Source: Solen grandis
Lineage: Eukaryota > Mollusca > Bivalvia > Adapedonta > Solenidae
DNA length: 64,000 bases
NCBI GenBank assembly: GCA_021229015.1
Contig: CM037788.1
Location: 54,759,145-54,823,144 of the forward strand
Direction of reading: 5' to 3'
Shown here one piece after another: positions 60,168 through 64,000 of this stretch. The first letter of the stretch is position 1; every line of letters starts with the position of its first letter. The notes under the pieces were generated by a model that ran no database searches, was not told the origin of the DNA, and worked only from the letters and a program-made list of their open reading frames with translations. The translations under genes and the position numbers were made by a program.

Positions 60168-60670
60168 CTGCAAAATATACTGTAAGGTAACAGATCTTCT
60201 TTGACTAAATACAATTCCAATGTACTGTTATTTGTTAACACTCTTCTTTCATTAAAAAAACATTTATTTTTTTAGTTATAATTCAGTATGCTTATAAAAA
60301 CAATGTTAACACCGTATGAAATTGTCGAGAATGGAGCAAAGATAAATATAATATGTGGAGTGATTAACAAATATTGACTAAAAGTCGTTCTACCACTAGA
60401 AATAAAGTTTTGCTCTTTAGCTATTTAAATAATTACAACTATTAGAGACCTGACAGATAAGAAGCTTTAAATCTAACATAGGAGTGCTCTTATTTAGCTT
60501 TTTAACATTTTCCATGAAGAAATTTTCGTAAAAATGACAATATTAAACATTTAACTCACACAGAGAGAGATGAAGGGAAGTTACTCTTATGTAATACTGA
60601 GAAAAAATAGTTGTACTCTGATATTTATTTATAATCAATACATTTTTTTATTTAGTATTGCAATATGCAC

Positions 60671-60947
60671 CCTTTATAAGTAGACTTGTAGTCTCTTGCA
60701 CATAGATGGCGCCATTCTCGTCAGCCTTGATCATACATGTGTATACCCCGGAGTGCTCGTATGTCAGCTGTGTCAGATTCCACATTGTGGAACGGCCTAC
60801 TTTTGACTTCCACATACTCGCTATTGCTTTGTTGCCACTTCTGGACCCACGGCTTGGAATAATAACTTCCCCTAAAGTTGTTCAGTGTGCACGTGACTGA
60901 TGTGCTTGGAGAGTCCGTTGTTGTGTTGATGGCCTTCACTGTCACGT
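60671..60947 (-). pseudogene. Receptor B exon: Ig domain with 2-base deletion
   Basis: TVTCTLNNF (Cys), WVQKWQQ (Trp) and, in a second frame, LTYEHSGVYTC. Between them 25 bases replace the 27 of copy A. The donor side reads AAGG|GTGCAT, weaker than the GTAAGC of copy A. Confidence 0.8.
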
Positions 60948-62545
60948 CTGAAACAGGGAATATCTGAAATCATTTTTATCTGATATCCTATGTAATCAGT
61001 GCAAAAATATTATTTTAGGATAACTTGAAATTTAATAACTATTTTGTAATATGCAATGTGTATTTCTTTTAACTAATTATTAAGTTATTAACACGTCCGT
61101 CCAAAGTCAATCAAAAAGAAGAGATAGAAAGAACCACACAATAAAGAAAAAAAATGTACACATGAGATGAATTACATTAGCATAAAAAACATAAACAAAT
61201 ACAAAGGTAAAGTAATCACGTCACAAAATGAAAAGGTTACAACCATAATTCATATCTATTTTTTTTTCTCTAAAACTCAAATGTCAAGTTCAAATGAGAG
61301 GCAAAGTGAAGGTTCTATACATCTATGTGAAGCGAGTTGTGATAAGAGTCCCACGAAAGAAAAATATTGTGCTTTAAAGAGGTAGACAAGAAATACACAA
61401 ATCATGTAGCAATGATCTACAACATGTACAAATAGAACTGTCATAGACGTGACTTATAAACCCGCATCCTGCTTTGTCACATTTTGGGTGTATGTTCTAA
61501 ATGGAGAAGTTACTGAACAAGTCTCATTAAAATCAGCCAAGAATGAGTCATAATATCATCCGTATCTTTCTCACAAAATATATATTTCCTGATAATCATG
61601 ACCATATTTTCGACCTTGCGGTTAAGGATAACCTATGAGTGGGTTCATGTTTCTAATAGACCAAATTTCTTCTTTTACGTGCCCGGTGTATATTCTTAGG
61701 TAGAACCAGTACTGAATACTCCGAACTCCCATAGCAATCCCATTTTGCCCAGTATCAGGTAAGAGTGCATCTGGTACCAATTATTTACGTCCTTGGCCCC
61801 ATACCTCCCGAACGCAAATATGATAATATTAATGTTAAATTATATAGATCTGCATTCAAATGACATCTCTTGTAAATTTCACTTGCATAAACACGAAGAT
61901 GTGCAAGAATTATCATTAAAAAGAAACAAACAAATTATAATGGGGTTGTTCTTATACCGACTTTAGAGTCACGAAACCGCCTACCACAATATATAACTTC
62001 ACAACAAAATGTGCATACCACAACATATGACATTTACTGTATAATGTATGGTCTTAGTCTTATCTTTTTATTTCACTTCAGAATTCAAGTTATTTATCAA
62101 GTGAATATGCCTCAAAATTAAACTTATTTATCAAGTGAATATGCCTCAAAATTAAACTTGCACTAATTGATTAATTGCTTGTTTACTTGGGTTTAACGTC
62201 CCATGGTCAGTATTTCAGTCATTTGGAAAAGCTTCACTGATATATCATTCCGTAGACAAGTGGTATGATGCCACATCCATTATCCTGGCATTGGAACTTA
62301 CTTATGTGATAAGCGCCAACTATATGGGAATATTATTTTAACGACTTTGGTATGTCATAATCTGTGATCGAACACACTATATCCTGGTTCCAGGACATAC
62401 ACTCTGACCATTTCACTTCTTAATTGTTTGTATAACTTCAAACATGGGGCCCCAAATGCATACAGTGCAATGTAGACATTGGTATGGGTGTATCATTTTA
62501 CTCATTTTGCAATCTTTGAATGACCACAAATACCTGGGACCTCTT
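60948..62545. other. Upstream flank of receptor B
   Basis: Collinear with the flank of receptor A. At 62340-62345 AACGAC is the unoccupied target of the palindromic element. No first exon of the receptor was found. Confidence 0.55.
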
Positions 62546-64000
62546 AACCTCACATGCGAGAATGCCTCTCCATTCCAACACATCATGGGAAATACTATGA
62601 GCTGTACAGTAGATCCTTCTATACACGATTGAAAATACTCTTTATGTTCAATTGAAGGAGTAAACTCTTAAATGAACTGCCATAAACTGAACACTATCAC
62701 TGACCTGATAACATTACCTGTCTGTGTAAATGCATATTATTTTTTTTTTTGTATTTTGACTGTTTACCATACTTGTTTCATATGTTCATATGAGCAGTAC
62801 CTTGATGACTTTTAGCAGGAAAATTACATGCAGTGTTTTGCCTGGACAACAGTGGATACTTAGGGACATTTCTGGGAAAAAAATCACTAAATTTGCCTGT
62901 GTGTACTTTCGAGGTTGATAAGACATAATTCTAGGCTTTGCCAAAATGAAATATGTAATTTCTGTTTTCTTTATGTTGATTTTATGCTAGAATATACAAG
63001 GCTTTTGTGAATTTTAAGGGAAATTACTTTAACATATCATAGGTGATCACAAAACTTGTATTTTCATATTCTTACTATTGTAATTTAGTCAGACTATTAT
63101 TAGCGTCACTGATTAAACAATTTTGTATTTCATATGACAAACATGCCAATTACCAAGCAGTTTAATCTTAACAGAATGAACTGCTACCTTATGTTATAAG
63201 ATCTTGGCTTAAGTAGGCCAGTAATATAAGTCTGCCCATCTAAGTAAATTCTCTTTTGGAATTCTTGAATAAGGCTGCAGCTCTCACACCTTTTCTGCTT
63301 ATTTTTATATTGTCAAAAGTGAAAATTCAACATGACCTAACAGAAGTGACTTTCATGTTAAATTGTATTGATATCATTAATAGAAAAAAGTATATTAAAA
63401 CTTGGTAAGTACAACTAAAGTTCCTATGAGAAGTATTTTTTATAAAACAAAAATATGACATAGCACTTAAGGAGTATAAGTAATTGAATGCCAAAAACTT
63501 GATCACAAAATTCCTGTTTGAAGTCAGTAAACCACAGTCTTCGAATTTAACAACAATATTTATGCCAAAATCGTTATCAATCACTAAAAATGAGAATAGC
63601 CTCATTTCCACAAGATTCACTGTCCAGATGGAAAAGTCCTTAATTACTGGTATTATTCACAAATTTTTAAGTTACTTAGTTAGTTGTCTGTTATATGTAA
63701 ACAAAAAAAGGGACAAGACAAAAAACTATTCTGCTTACCCAATAACAGATGAAAGCAATGTATGAATGCATGTGTTAAACAAACATATACCTTCCCGCAC
63801 AGTGTATAGTTTGTGCATTTTTTTTCTTCATTTTTTTAAGTTATATCAACATCAGATGAAAATTTATATAGTAACAATTTCAAAAGGGATGCCATGTCAC
63901 ATCTTAAACTACCATATAGATTTAAACCAATTTTCCTACACGTAATAAGGAACAGGGCATTTTTGTATATTTTTATCTTTTATTATTGATAATTTTGAAT
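62546..64000. other. Unique AT-rich sequence, no gene seen
   Basis: Homology to copy A stops here. Frames on both strands overlap each other (63327-63765) and show no domain, so neither is called. Missing 5' exons of receptor B could lie here or beyond the window. Confidence 0.5.

Larger units (their letters stand above)
51713..60947 (-). pseudogene. IgSF receptor with ITAM-like tail, copy B (5' partial; lesions in both Ig exons)
   Basis: Nine exons match copy A in order, phase and nearly in size: Ig 60947-60671, Ig-like 59903-59553, fibronectin III 59314-59006, transmembrane 58828-58685, and tail exons 54210-54180, 53823-53765, 53007-52983, 52262-52189 and 51750-51713 (TAG). The Ig exon is two bases short near 60790-60810, which shifts the frame before the YTC signature, and its donor is the weak GTGCAT. 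The Ig-like exon has TAA at 59577-59575. An earlier GT (after ITNG, near 59595) would join in phase and avoid that stop, but not the first frameshift. The fibronectin, transmembrane and tail exons are open, and the tail keeps YEDL-x8-YASL-x9-YYYL. The intron between the transmembrane and tail exons carries two transposons. Probably a pseudogene unless the lesions are sequence errors. Confidence 0.78.
41395..62545. repeat. Segmental duplication, copy B
   Basis: Collinear with copy A, same orientation. It lacks the 525-bp MITE, 3.95-kb segment, pogo-like MITE, LINE and palindrome, and instead has about 150 extra bases near 47430-47580, a 2500-bp foldback element and a 1356-bp mariner-type MITE. 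Amino-acid identity of the decayed GIY-YIG segment is 70 of 75 residues, whereas 21 of 87 residues of the fibronectin domain differ. Confidence 0.9.

Noticed and set aside
63327..63765. Overlapping 97- and 93-residue frames on opposite strands
   Set aside because: No domain, AT-rich composition, and mutual overlap; no evidence for either strand.

Overview
The window is repeat-rich, AT-rich animal nuclear DNA. It has no operons, short exons with GT/AG introns, abundant tRNA-like SINEs and MITEs, a Penelope-like retroelement, a LINE, a tyrosine-recombinase element and an immunoglobulin-superfamily (IgSF) gene. The repeat types resemble those of lophotrochozoans, most likely a bivalve mollusc; this is inference from style, not a database match.

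Layout. Positions 1-2633 hold the 3' part of a decayed tyrosine-recombinase element with two families of direct repeats. From about 2634 to 38060 (copy A) and from about 41395 to 62545 (copy B) the same ancestral segment occurs twice, in the same orientation, separated by about 3.3 kb that includes a 100-base N gap. Each copy carries, in order: a decayed minus-strand Penelope-like element with an OTU-protease-like domain just upstream; a MITE/SINE-rich stretch; and a minus-strand, multi-exon IgSF receptor gene (Ig, Ig-like, fibronectin III, transmembrane, cytoplasmic tail split over five small exons). The tail contains YxxL-x8-YxxL, an ITAM-like motif, followed by a third YxxL, kept in both copies. 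The extracellular exons carry reading-frame lesions in both copies: one in A and at least two in B.

Insertions present in only one copy leave readable empty sites in the other. Copy A alone has a 525-bp TTAA-flanked MITE inside the Penelope-like element, a 3.95-kb segment with ~34-bp inverted ends, a pogo-like MITE, a LINE in the receptor's first visible intron, and an 8156-bp palindromic element (29680-37835) with a 6-bp target duplication and AG...CT ends. Copy B alone has a 2500-bp foldback element with ~0.65-0.7-kb inverted repeats, an 8-bp target duplication and a truncated HTH/integrase-like gene, followed closely by a 1356-bp mariner-type MITE; both sit in the receptor intron between the transmembrane and first tail exons.

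The most noteworthy items are the duplicated ITAM-tailed receptors, the giant palindrome with its empty site, the OTU domain next to the Penelope-like element, and the foldback element with an integrase-like remnant. First exons (signal peptide) of the two receptors were not found.
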